Shown one piece after another: positions 9,034 to 19,900 of a stretch of DNA of 43,514 nt. A program made the translations under genes and the position numbers. This DNA comes from Didymodactylos carnosus. Lineage: Eukaryota; Rotifera; Eurotatoria; Philodinida; Philodinidae. Where the stretch lies: positions 1 to 43,514 of the forward strand of contig CAJNOQ010000679.1 of assembly GCA_905250885.1 (NCBI GenBank). The letters run 5' to 3'. The notes below the pieces were generated by a model. It ran no database searches. It had not been told where the DNA came from and worked only from the letters and a program-made list of their open reading frames with translations. How positions within the stretch are numbered: position 1 is the first letter of the stretch; each line of letters begins with the position of its first letter.

Positions 9034-11953
9034 TTAACCATGACAAGTCTTCTGATGGCTGTAATCTCCGCATACGTTGTGCTTTTCACAACGAAGTTTA
9101 TCTGCTATACAGTTGTTATTATCACATTTATACATGCCATACATTCTTGCACATTGAGGAACCGTTAAACCTAAAAAGAACGAGAAGTCGTTTTAACGGT
9201 AAGTATAGTAAGGTGTGCTTAAGTTCAAATTCGAATGGAATTTTTTTGGGTTTCTGTCATTCCAGTTGGAGAAAGCTCATCAAGTTACCTAGGAAAAAGT
9301 CAATTTTAACTTTTTAAAAGTATTTCTGTGAAAGAAGTTCAGAATATTGAAATTTTGGAAATAGTCAAAAAAGTTTTAACTTTTACGTTTTTCCAGAATC
9401 CCAGAACGATGCATCAACAAAAGTTTGCATACAGAATGATCTCTTTGTAGTGTAAATACTTTTCACAATTGACCTTTTCCTAGGTAACTTGATGAGCTTT
9501 CTCCAACTGTCCATGTGTTCAATGTTGTTTAAAAATCAGCGATTATCGCACTTTTCTGAAAAGTCGCCATTTAGTCGCAATATGTCGGCGATTGTTTTGT
9601 ATATCGTGATTAAACGTTGATTATTTTGCTATTTCTCAAAACCTCGTTGACTAATCGCGATTAGTTCCCGATTTTGAGTTTTCTAGTCATTCACCACTTT
9701 ATTTTGCAGCTGACCAGGTGTATATAAACATGAATTTCGACGGCAATTGTTTCCTTTTTCGGTTTAATCTTTTCCTTTAGATTAATTTTTGGGGAGACGC
9801 GCCCAGAGCGTTCTTCGTAACCTGCTCAGAGATAACTCGTTGTTTCGACAAGGGTCAGTTTCTGAATCGAGGGGCCCGATGAACAACTGGAGTTCTGGGC
9901 AGTGTTTTAAATCGATTAATGGGATGAAGAGGGTCCAAGTAGTCGACGTTCTCACAAGAAAGTCATTTAAGTGCAAAACAATGGAAAAAGACAAAAAAAG
10001 AAATTTCTTATAGATAGATCCTAGCATCTCCTTTCTATGAAAGAAAATCTTCCGATTAGTCGCGACTAATCGCCACAAGTCGCAAAACTATCGCCGACTA
10101 ATTGTAACAAAGTATCGCAACAATCGATTGCTAAGACACGTAAAAGTCGCCGATTTTTAAGCGATTAATACCACATGGGTAAGACGACAGAAACTCAGAA
10201 AAAATTCTACTGGAATTTGGACTTAATCACACCTTACTTTCTCCATAGAATATCGTGCATTTCAAACTTACGAAAGTCAATAGCGACGGTTATTGAAAAT
10301 CCTCTAGCTTCTTTTTTGTCTTGATTACTTGTGAATAATAAAACAATTTGATTTGAAGGTGACTGCAGATAAGATGATGATTAATAAAAAAGTCTTTTAT
10401 TATTATCTGTTTCAAATAAAGTGGACTCGGATGTTTTTTGAATAACTTTTGATAGAAGCCAGAGCAGACTTGGATGCATGTTTTCATAAGCAGAAACTTT
10501 CTCAGAAGTATTTTCTGAAATAGGTTTCTCCTAGGAGATCTTTGAAAATCTAGACCGGTAAAAAACCTTTCAATAGGATTGTATTGATTTTCCTCCATGG
10601 CCTGATAGCCCAAGGTGTCCTCTTCAATATGAGGGTCGAGCGAAACCTTGATTTTCCGCGGCTCCAGTGTTGTGTCGGACTTCTCATATTGAAGAGGACA
10701 CTTTGGGCTATCAGATCATGGAGGAAAATCAATACAATCCTATTGAAAAGTTTTTATACGCGGCCTAGATTTTCAACGATCTCCTAGGAGAAACCTATTT
10801 CAGAAAATACTTCTGAGAAAGTTTCTGCTTATGAAAACACGCATCCAAGTCTTTTCTTTCGCGTTGCGAAAGCCGAAGCTCTCCAGCTGGCTTCTATCAA
10901 AAGTTATTCAAAAAACATCTACTTTATTTTGAAACAGATAGTAGTTACATACTTACCACAGTATGAAATACTTTTGAACCGCACTGGTCAGATAGATCGT
11001 TATTTATCACAATTCCGTTTAAAGTTTCATTATAAATTTTGAGTGAATCACCACAAGCACCATTAATGAGCGGTGTCGCAATATCCATTTTTTCAATAAC
11101 GATAATAATCCTTTGACTAACTGTTGTTGTTTTAATCGTAAATGCACAGTTCATATTCGGCTGATATTTAGCATTTGACGTTAAGTCAAACCAATAGGCA
11201 GGGAATGAATCACCCACTAAAGTAATTGATTTATTACATTGCTGATCCATTGCTGTTAAGAAAAAGTAATTGAGATGTTAAATGTACTACCCAGCAGATT
11301 TCGTAACACATCTATTATTGAAAAACTATCCCTAGTGAATGTACTAAAGGTTGAGTACTCAAAGTCGTACTCTGCTGAAAAATGTCCCGAGTACTCATGA
11401 GTACTCACACATTTTTTTACTCATCAAGTAAATGAGTACTGTGGGTGCGACCTTGAGTACTCATCCTAGAGTATTGTTGAGTACTCATATAACGTTTGGC
11501 AAAATACTCATGAGTATTGTCCATCTGGTAATTTTGATACAGAGGAGTGAACTTAGGCAGGCATAGTTGGACTACAAGTCTATTCACAGACGAGTCTATC
11601 TCTGACTACAGAGAGATCAGTGAGAAAAAAATAATATAAATATTCTATGTTTCTTTACTAATTTTGACGTTCTTTATACAGTTTCATTTTTGCAAAATAA
11701 AACGGTGAATGTATATTTTCTGAGTACTCACTGAGTAAAAATACTCAGAAATTGTTAGTAGAACTCATATGAGTACTCATGGACAAATTATGAGTAAAGT
11801 CGTACTCATAGTATGAATACTTTCATTAGGGTAATTATAATTGTATAAAATTTATGTCTTACTGAGAGCTTTATTATCAGTGGTACCCAATAAAGTTTCA
11901 ATCCGATATATTCTCAGGATGATGAAGAAGATTGTATAGATGAATCCAGACAT
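9034..11953 (-). CDS. small secreted CUB + LDL-receptor-A protein
   Basis: Four minus-strand exons join in phase: 11953-11863, 11252-10957, 10362-10272 and 9170-9034 (615 nt, 204 residues plus TAA). Donors GTAAGA, GTAAGT and GTAAGT and AG acceptors fit. Residues 1-31 (MSGFIYTIFFIIL...) look like a signal peptide, and an in-frame TAG lies just upstream of the ATG. Residues about 34-159 form a CUB domain: CNKSITL at the start, NCAFTI, ACGDSLKIY, and SNQIVLLFTSN with ARGFSITV closing it. Residues about 165-203 are an LDLa module (C..MYKCDNNNCIADKLRC...C). The canonical acidic calcium ligands are missing: VCGDYSHQKTC stands where DCxDxSDExxC is usual. CUB and LDLa modules normally bind protein or ligand outside the cell; the specific role is unknown. 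No transmembrane segment is seen. Confidence 0.8.
9211..10234. mobile_element. 1.0-kb TA-flanked element, composite
   Basis: Outer ends are inverted copies: AGGTGTGCTTAAGTTCAAATT on the left and the complement of AGGTGTGATTAAGTCCAAATT on the right. Matching continues to TTTCTGTC. TA flanks both sides (9209-9210, 10235-10236). Inside the left end is a hairpin with 43-bp arms (9264-9305 / 9469-9509, GTTGGAGAAAGCTCATCAAG). A second element (9511-10178) is nested inside. The whole occupies almost all of the third intron of the CUB-LDLa gene. A Tc1/mariner-type non-autonomous element fits the TA flanks. Confidence 0.7.
9511..10178. mobile_element. nested element with TCGC-rich ends
   Basis: Ends CCATGTGTTCAATGTTGTTT and the complement of CCATGTGGTATTAATCGCTT lead into TAAAAATCGGCGA-type inverted ends. 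Subterminal zones carry many TCGC and ACTAATCGCGATTAG words in both orientations, a typical array of short transposase-binding-like repeats. The middle (about 9780-10010) is richer in G/C than its surroundings and may be captured sequence of unknown origin. Confidence 0.6.
10403..10941. mobile_element. ~540-bp fold-back element, family copy 1
   Basis: Long arms fold back almost end to end around a short GC-richer loop near 10640-10680. Paired words include TTTTTTGAATAACTTTTGAT, TCTCCTAGGAGATC and GATTTTCCTCCATGG. It fills nearly all of the second intron of the CUB-LDLa gene. The right arm has a short extra piece (about 10850-10880) not paired on the left. A second copy lies at 26043-26553 and a relic at 7975-8170. 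Confidence 0.75.
11330..11831. mobile_element. ~500-bp element packed with GAGTACTCA palindromes
   Basis: Inverted ends CCCTAGTGAATGTACT and the complement of CCCTAATGAAAGTATT enclose many copies of the palindrome GAGTACTCA and variants such as ATGAGTACTCA. The element occupies most of the first intron of the CUB-LDLa gene. Target duplication is not evident, and there is no coding capacity. Confidence 0.65.
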
Positions 11954-13642
11954 TACTATAGAACTCTAAAAATGAGTTTATAGTATTGGTGATGTAAATA
12001 CTAGAAATGGAATATTTCATATAATAAAATGGAGAATATGGATGAAAATGTCATATTCTCGATCAATTAATAATGGACAACATGTCGAGGTGAAAACCAT
12101 AAAAGAAATTAATTTCGTTTTACTTTTGCCATTCGATTATTCGCAAACAATCACGTATAAATACATTGGATATATCATAAAAGAAGTAAGGCGTTATTTG
12201 TTATTGCTAAAAAGTAACTTAGAGAAGAAGAAAAATATCCATTGTTTTCTTTTAAAAACATTTACACATACATACATAATAATTCATTAAATGTATCTCT
12301 TAGAAAGCACTAACAACAGGTTTAGTACGAATCTAATAATGCTAGATTTCTATAAACATTTGAACTATGACTGAAAATAAGACGCTTCATATTTGTTCCA
12401 AAGTCAGAACTAGTTTATTTGTGAACTTTTTTCAATTTTTTGTTGTTTTTTTAAGTTAAATAAAAATCTAAGATATGATAAAGAATATACCGAATAAATA
12501 AAGTTCTGAATTTCCAAGCATACCTTATTATTTTCTAATTTTGTATCTATCATAATAATTCCATGCACGAAACAGTAAGACAAGATTATTGCTTACTGTT
12601 ATTATCTTTAGACAGTAAAAAATATTTTGCCTTCACTTAATTATATACCAGATTAGATCACAATTTTTTTGTTTTTTTCTATTTCCGGCATCAGCTGGTT
12701 AACATTCGGTCGTACGTATCTGTCATAAAACAGAATGTTCGAAACGTGATATCAAACATGAATGAATAAATTCTTGTATCAGAACTAAACTCGAGCAACT
12801 TGATATCAACAATATTAGACGATATAAAAGTCAATGATTAAACAACTACTTTTTATCTAATTTTGTTTTTTTTATATTCGAATAATGGCCTAAGAATCTA
12901 CAAATCATTTTTGTAGTACACAAAGCGCAGCAGAATCGAAAAGTAACAAGTTGACAAAAACGCAAACATTTTGTCATCTCCCAACACATACAGTTTATCA
13001 ATCGTACCTTGAATTCTAATTTAGGTTATTGTAATCGACACATCATATCTTGATCTGTAAATTTAATTGTTCAAAAAGTATAATTGTCATATATGATATT
13101 ATAACAATAAGTGTATACTATTGTTTAAATCACATTATATGTCGATCAATATTTATTCATACAAATTCTTAGTCCCCATGACGTTTCTGATATGCCAATA
13201 TAAAATATAAGAATATTCTATATAGGTAGAAACCAGAAACGAATGCGAGCGTATGTCTTGTAAGAAAACCACATGGCTTGTCTTTATATGCACATTTTTC
13301 ATCATTTTTTTTTTTACTCTCTCTACATAGATATATACATTGGAAGCTTGTTACAGAATTTTCTCATCATTATTTTTATATATGTATTATCCCAATGCGA
13401 ATCATTAACGCTGATGTCTTCTTGTTTTCTGTTTCGTTATATGGAGACTGTGTTCTCGTATGATAACTGTCAAAAATTCGATAGTTTTTTTATTAAGAGA
13501 TTCGTAGTTGTTTCTTGTTTTAATATTATTATATACTTTTATAATGAGAAATATTCTCCATATTGTTTAAATTTTAATTAATCATTAGTGAACAGGAGAA
13601 AATATTTTCTCCAATTATTAAATTATTATTAAAACGTATCAC
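11954..13642. promoter_or_regulatory. shared upstream region of two divergent genes
   Basis: These 1.7 kb separate the first codon of the minus-strand CUB-LDLa gene from the first recognised codon of the plus-strand UNC-89-like gene, so both promoters should lie here. No TATA box or motif is distinctive enough to call in such AT-rich DNA. A non-coding or short coding first exon of the UNC-89-like gene could also be hidden here, because a good acceptor (TTAATTTTAG) sits at 13666-13667. Confidence 0.4.
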
Positions 13643-13958
13643 ATGGATGATAATTTATTAATTTTAGCACCAGAAATAGTTCGACGGTTAAGTTCATTTG
13701 ATGTTAGAGAAGATGAAACTACTACTTTTACGTGTACAATACAAAGTGAAAACGATGAACCATATGATGTTCGATGGTATTATGGCGATAAAGAAATACT
13801 TTCAACAGATAAAAAGTATTCTATTGATTATGGTGAAAAGACTGGAATATGTTTATTGACGATCCACAATGTAACAATCGATGATGAAGGTGCATACCGT
13901 TGTATAGTAACTAATAAATATGGATCATCCGTAACAACTGGTTTTCTTGCAGTAATAA
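13643..13958 (+). CDS. unc-89: exon 1: Ig domain 1
   Basis: Residues about 10-104 form an intracellular I-set Ig domain. TFTCTI gives the B-strand Cys, VRWYYGD the core Trp, and DDEGAYRCIV the F-strand D-x-G-x-Y-x-C motif. Met at 13643 is in a reasonable context (CACATGG) with an in-frame stop upstream. The TTAATTTTAG acceptor at 13667 lies inside this reading, so the first eight residues could instead be intron. The donor is GTAAGT. Confidence 0.75.
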
Positions 13959-16900
13959 GTAAGTTGATGACATTTCTTTTTTGACAATAATCATTTACTG
14001 ATAAAGAAAATACGGACAACTGATCTGATTTTTGACTTTTGTACATCGTTTTGTTTGTGTTGATTGTATTTAGTCTAACTAATGCGCTATACGATATTCA
14101 TATTATATTCTCTATCGCTCGTCCGAACTGTTTTAGAAGGAAAAGAATAATAAATAGCAAATAATTTGAAATATATGTAGCATAGTTCAACTACAGGAAT
14201 CAAATTAGCAGTAAAAGAATTACAATTCAGTCCTATCCCGATATCCGGTTCATCTAATTTGCATCTGATAACTCCCGTTATTATTTTAGGTAGAAAACGA
14301 TCAAAATCCCCATCTCCATCACGTAGTCCGGGTAGAATCTCAAGTTCATCTCCTAGTCGATCGCTCAGCCCTTCACAAGCGGCACGTGAACGTGGAGCCT
14401 CACCGCTGCGCTACATTAACGTACCACTCTCAAAATTAGAACGAGTTACCGAAGAGCTTGAAACCTTGATTGCTGCTGAACATATTAATGAACAAGAAAA
14501 AGAAAATATTACAGCGAAAATGAATCCAGAGAAAGTGCCAGTCACCACTTTAAACGTAGATGACGTTAAAATCGAGTCAAATTTAACATCTTCACCTGAA
14601 TTAACCATAACATCATCCGAGACGGACAAGAAAAAAGAAGAAATGGATGTTGATAAAAATATTGATACCACCGAAACTAACAAGGAAGTGCAGCCAGTAA
14701 GTCACTTTAAAAATCATGTTCTTCTCTACTGCCACTGGAAATATGCGCATTTTCTATGCAGAACAACAAGTTATTTTAATAAAAGAGTGAGATTTTAAAC
14801 AACATAATTTGTTGTAAGGTGCACAGAAAGCAGACTTTCCATAAAATTTATTTTCGATTACACCATTCGATAGAGGGCATCGAGCTGATCACGAATATGT
14901 GCTCTTCGTTTTTTTGGGAGACTTTTTACCTGTTCTAAAACTGGAATGGTGTATAAAAAAGTCGAAAATAAATTTCATAGAAAGTCTGCTTTCTGTGCAC
15001 CTTACTACTATTCTGTTAAATTTATGAAGTCGAATGAGTGACCTTTATAAAAAGAATTTTTCAGAAATACGTTCGTTAGTCGCCCCAAAGTCTGTGAGAT
15101 TCGAGATAAGAAACAATAATTGTTTTGCTTAAGCATAATTTACTGATCACTATCGCTGAAAATTTGGAATAAAAAAAAAGAAACCATACGTTATACCCAG
15201 AGAGAGAAAAAAGGTTATAGCCTGTCAGATACAGATGGGCTTGCACATGGAGATAAACAGAATTAGAAGAATTTTGTTTTCTCAATATTATTGACATTGA
15301 TGTAATTATTGTTATGTGCCTTATATAATCTGACAATGAGTTGTTAGAGATAAAATATAAAGACACATTGGTTTTTTATCCCGTAATATCAGCGTTATTT
15401 TCAACATAGGCAATCGAGTTAGCTATATGTTGATCAGCCATATAGCAAATATAACTTCAAGTGTATATGATACGATAGAGTGAAAAGATATAATAATAAT
15501 AAAAATTTGCACATTTAAGGACAATGTAGTTTCTCCGATAATTGAATAGAAAAAGAGTGTGCCTAATGTTGTCTCTCTCACTACTCAGTCAAGATATAAT
15601 AGTTATTAGGCGTACAACACATCACTAATAATAGGCTGTACGAGAATTCAGCTACTAGCCACAAAAGTTGATAATGTGGACGATTAATGAACCCGATGAT
15701 TATGATATACCACTTTCACAGAAGAAGATAAAGGAAATTCCACGGGATTCCGTCGAACCGCATAATGTAGGAAGTTTTAATAAATGCAATTTTCAGTTTA
15801 AAGTCACTAGATTATCATGTATTCCAGCTAATATATTTTTTTACTTTTTTTAGGCCCACCAGAAACCTATAATTGTCGTACAACCACCCAGTCTGATCAA
15901 TGTCAAGGAAGGAGAAGATGTTCATATCAACAGTACCATTACAGGTGAAGACTGATTTTCCACTTTCTTCTATTTAAAAGTAGATTATCAATTGTGGTAA
16001 AGTAGGAGGGATGTCACAGTTTCTAAACATTCAGAAGTCTACCTCGCTTCCATCAGACTCCAATTCTACCTCACGCAATAATCACAAGATTGAACAATGA
16101 TGAGACAGAATTGAATATGAAAAAGTACATACTTTCCTGTAATCTACTCAAGTTAAGCAGAATCGACCGTTTTCATAGCAGAATTGGCTATAGAACTGAA
16201 TATAGATCTAGCAGAATCACAGAATGCTGAGGCAAAATCGGATACGACAGAGCAGGTTTGCGCTCACATGATTTTTTAAAACATTGAGTCTCTATTTGGA
16301 AATGTTTTATTTGTTACTCACTCATGCTGCGCCTCTTCTCCCTCCGTCTAAAGATTATTTATATTGGCAGGCGTGCTGAGATGTAAGAAGTATGGCTCTA
16401 TGTGATTTTACGAGCTCATAGAAATATTCATTGATATGGCACAATAGGCTTGTTCAATTCTGCTAGATCTATATTCAGTTCTATTGTCAATTCTAATATG
16501 AAAATGGTCAATTCTGATGAAATGAGGTTCAGTTCTTCTTAACTAACTATTTTTTTTCATGCACAATTCTGCTTAACTTTCAACTCTGTCTATTGTTCTC
16601 AATTCTCACGCTTGTTTTAATTTTGCTTCGAGGGAACCTCTCGAGATGCCCATTTCCGATTCAAATGCTTTGTACATGGATCGATAGACCTCAGTGAGGT
16701 AGTATAATACCCTAAAAGGATTCGGGTCCATGACTCTTGAAGATCCGGTTTTCTGAAAAATCAGTTTTTCAGAAACTATAAAAAATAATCAAAACCTTTT
16801 CTTAATGAGGCATGATTGTGGCCCGCAAATTTCTGATTAAAATGAAACGTCTTCCAGCTCTACACAACCTTTCCTTACGAGGTTGCAGAATTTACAAGAA

Positions 16901-19900
16901 AAGTCCTAAATGTTCGTTGTCGGCTTAAAGCTACAGAAATAAGAAGAAATTAATTAAGGTCTTTTCTTTTAAATTCTATAACTTTGCAAAGAAAGGTCAT
17001 GGAGAGCTGGGAGATATCTCATTTTAATTATGAATGTGGGGGCTACAATCATGGCTCATTAAGAAAGGTTTTGGTTATTTTTTAAAGTTTCTGAAAAACT
17101 GGTTTGGGCAAAAAAGAGTCGTGGGCCCGAATCTTTTTAGGGTATTTACTACCTCACTGAGATCTATCATCCATGTACAAAGCATTTGGATCGGAAGTGG
17201 ACATCTCGGGAGGCTTCCTCGTTAGCCACTGCTGCATAGTAGTAGTGCATTTGAATCAGAGCCGGAACCGGTTGAGAAATGGTAAATCGGTCCGGTCCGG
17301 CGGTAAACTGGCCGGTTGGAATTATAACTCAAACCGATGAAATACCGACGAAAAACTAATGAAGTTTTTTGAAAATCGATTTTTTAGAAATAATTTCTCC
17401 CAGAAATGAAATAATTGGAGAGCATATATGAGAGAACCTTCGCAATAATGACTCTATAACATTTAATCTGAAAACAAGTGATGATGAAATATCTAAAAAC
17501 GAGCAAATGTTTCAAAAGTTTCAACCGATGAAATAGTGGTCTCTACCGGTCCGATTCCAGCTCTGATTTGAATAATTCGAACGTTATTTTTCTATTTAAG
17601 GTATTCCTGAACCAAATATTCGGTGGTTGAAAGGTGGAAATGAATTACGAGAAGATCATCGCATTGATATGTATGCGGATCGTGGTGTTCATCATTTAGA
17701 AATATGTGAAGCTCAAATGAGTGATAATGGTGTATATGAATTGATTGCACAAAATAATATTGGTAAAGTATCAGCACAATGCGAAATAAAAGTCGAAGAA
17801 AATGAAAATAAAATGAAACGATTAAAGGTGGACGGATTATTTACATATGGCACACGGTAATTAAACATTACTATTATAATCTGTTGTTGTTTTTTTATTA
17901 ATATTCCTTCATTTATTTTGTTCTAGTCAGCAAACATATAAAGCGCCTGAGTTTATTATAAAGCCATCGAATCGAACAATCCATGAAGGTGAAATTTTTC
18001 AGATATTTGCCAAAGTTATTGGTAAGAAATCGTCTTTAGATTTGATGCTATTTAAATTTGTAATTATCATCTACTATTGTTCTTAATAATTTAAGGTATC
18101 CCACCTCCAGAAGTTGTTTGGATGAAACTCGGAAAATCGCTTAGAGATGATGGTTATTATAAAATTTATGATAAAGATGGACAGAATTATTTAGAAATAC
18201 CAGCAGTATCAATATTAGATTCAGGAGAATATACATGTTTGGCCAGTAATATGATGGGTGCTGTTTACAATTCATTTCAGTTACATGTTGAAGGTTTGAA
18301 TAAAGCAGACTCTATTTATTTTTGATATCTTATTCTCAAAAAAATATTATTTTTATCAACGATGCAACTGTATACAGAAATTAATGACTGAATTACTTTA
18401 TTTCTGTCCGATTGTATTGATTAATTGTATAAGATCTGACAATATAAATGGATGAGCTAGATAGTTTCAGTCAGCACTGATATTAATTTCCCAATGTACT
18501 AGATTCATTATTTTTTATCATATTTTTGTTTTTTCTTATTGTAGCAATGACTGAACCAGATAGTTCAGAATTTGAAGAACGTTCAGCAAACGTTTCTGAC
18601 TCGGAACAATCCGGAAAAGATAATAAATCGAATACTACAAATGTATCTGTAAGTTTTCTATCGTAATTCTCCCTTTATGGTTAAATATTAGGTTGACCAA
18701 AAAGTTCTGCAGCACTTGCGAAAAAGTATTTAAATACTAGTGTTGCAGAACTTTTTGGTCAACCTAATATCATCACTCAAATATTGATACTGACTATTTT
18801 TCTTATGTCATAGATGGTTGCAACAGAACTAATTGACAAGCATGTTCGTCAACATCGTCAATCAAGATTGAGTATACATTCCGGTGAACAATCAGACGTT
18901 GTATGCAAAACTATCATTGAATTTGATTTAGTTTTTTTTTCGTCTTTTTTCAAACATTTTCTTTTTTTCATTTTAGGAATATTTTTTATCAGATTTTATA
19001 TTAAAAGAAGATTATTGTGATGATAGTCGAGATGTTTCTATGAATAGAGGAGATATTGTGGAAATAGTCGATGTTGAAAAGAAAGAAAAATGGCTTGTGA
19101 GAAATAAAAAAAATTTAAATCAGGTAATATTAAAAAGAATTTTGTTTTTACTTGACGCTAACGTTTCATTTATACTATTTCATTCATTTTAGATATGCTA
19201 TGTTCCACCTGAATTATTAGAAGTCATTCCAGATGTTTCATTACCGTCGGATTTAACCTCTGTCATTTTTGATGAACAACAAGAAACACTTAAACAAGGT
19301 ATGAATAGCTTCTTTAAATCATCGACAATAATTTTCATAAAATCAGTACTTGTCAATAATAGAAAAAAATAGCTACAGTTTGAATAAGTTTGTTAAGGAT
19401 TTCTTTTATGTTTGTTGCTGACAAATAGTAACTAATATAGACTCTACGAAAGTTGCAATTTTTTGAAGAATATAGTTTGAAGTTCTAGTTGAAAATAAGC
19501 AGATTTTGAAAATTTTGTTCTCTTTATCATTATCGTAGTATGATGCTGATGATGATGAAAGAGAGACGGTCGGTTTCCTCTGATCAATGTTACAATAGTC
19601 AGTAACGCAAAAATTTCAAAAGATTTTTGAGTTGAAATATATATACATAAATGTTTGTCGTTTAATTCTTCAGAATTTATAGATTATGTACTCTCATGAG
19701 AGAAAAGCGTGTTATATACCTTAACTATCAAAATAATAGCCTTTATAAAAACACAATAATAACTACTTTTTTGTGTAGAACATGATATGTGTGACAGAAT
19801 TCTATTATCTTTTCGAAAGAAATATTTTTTTCCTTTGTTTAACATTCATCGATCCACAGTTCGTCCCATATTTAATTTGCTTGTCATTCGTTAATTGAAA

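Noticed and set aside
9782..10078. Open frames of 74 and 98 residues on opposite strands
   Set aside because: They lie inside a nested element and resemble no known protein; kept only as a possible captured segment.
10550..10787. Similar peptides on both strands
   Set aside because: They are the two arms of a fold-back element read from either side, not proteins.
10945..11250. Single-exon minus-strand gene starting at Met 11250
   Set aside because: The open frame is the CUB exon of a spliced gene. An AG acceptor precedes this Met by two bases and a GTAAGT donor ends the exon, and the missing CUB strands are in the next exon.
9171..11862. Elements as true introners (elements that created the introns)
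   Set aside because: Splice sites lie 15-75 nt outside the element ends and the leftover lengths equal ordinary introns, so insertion into existing introns is simpler.
17034..17225. 63-residue plus-strand frame
   Set aside because: It is the right arm of the 16632-17222 fold-back element.
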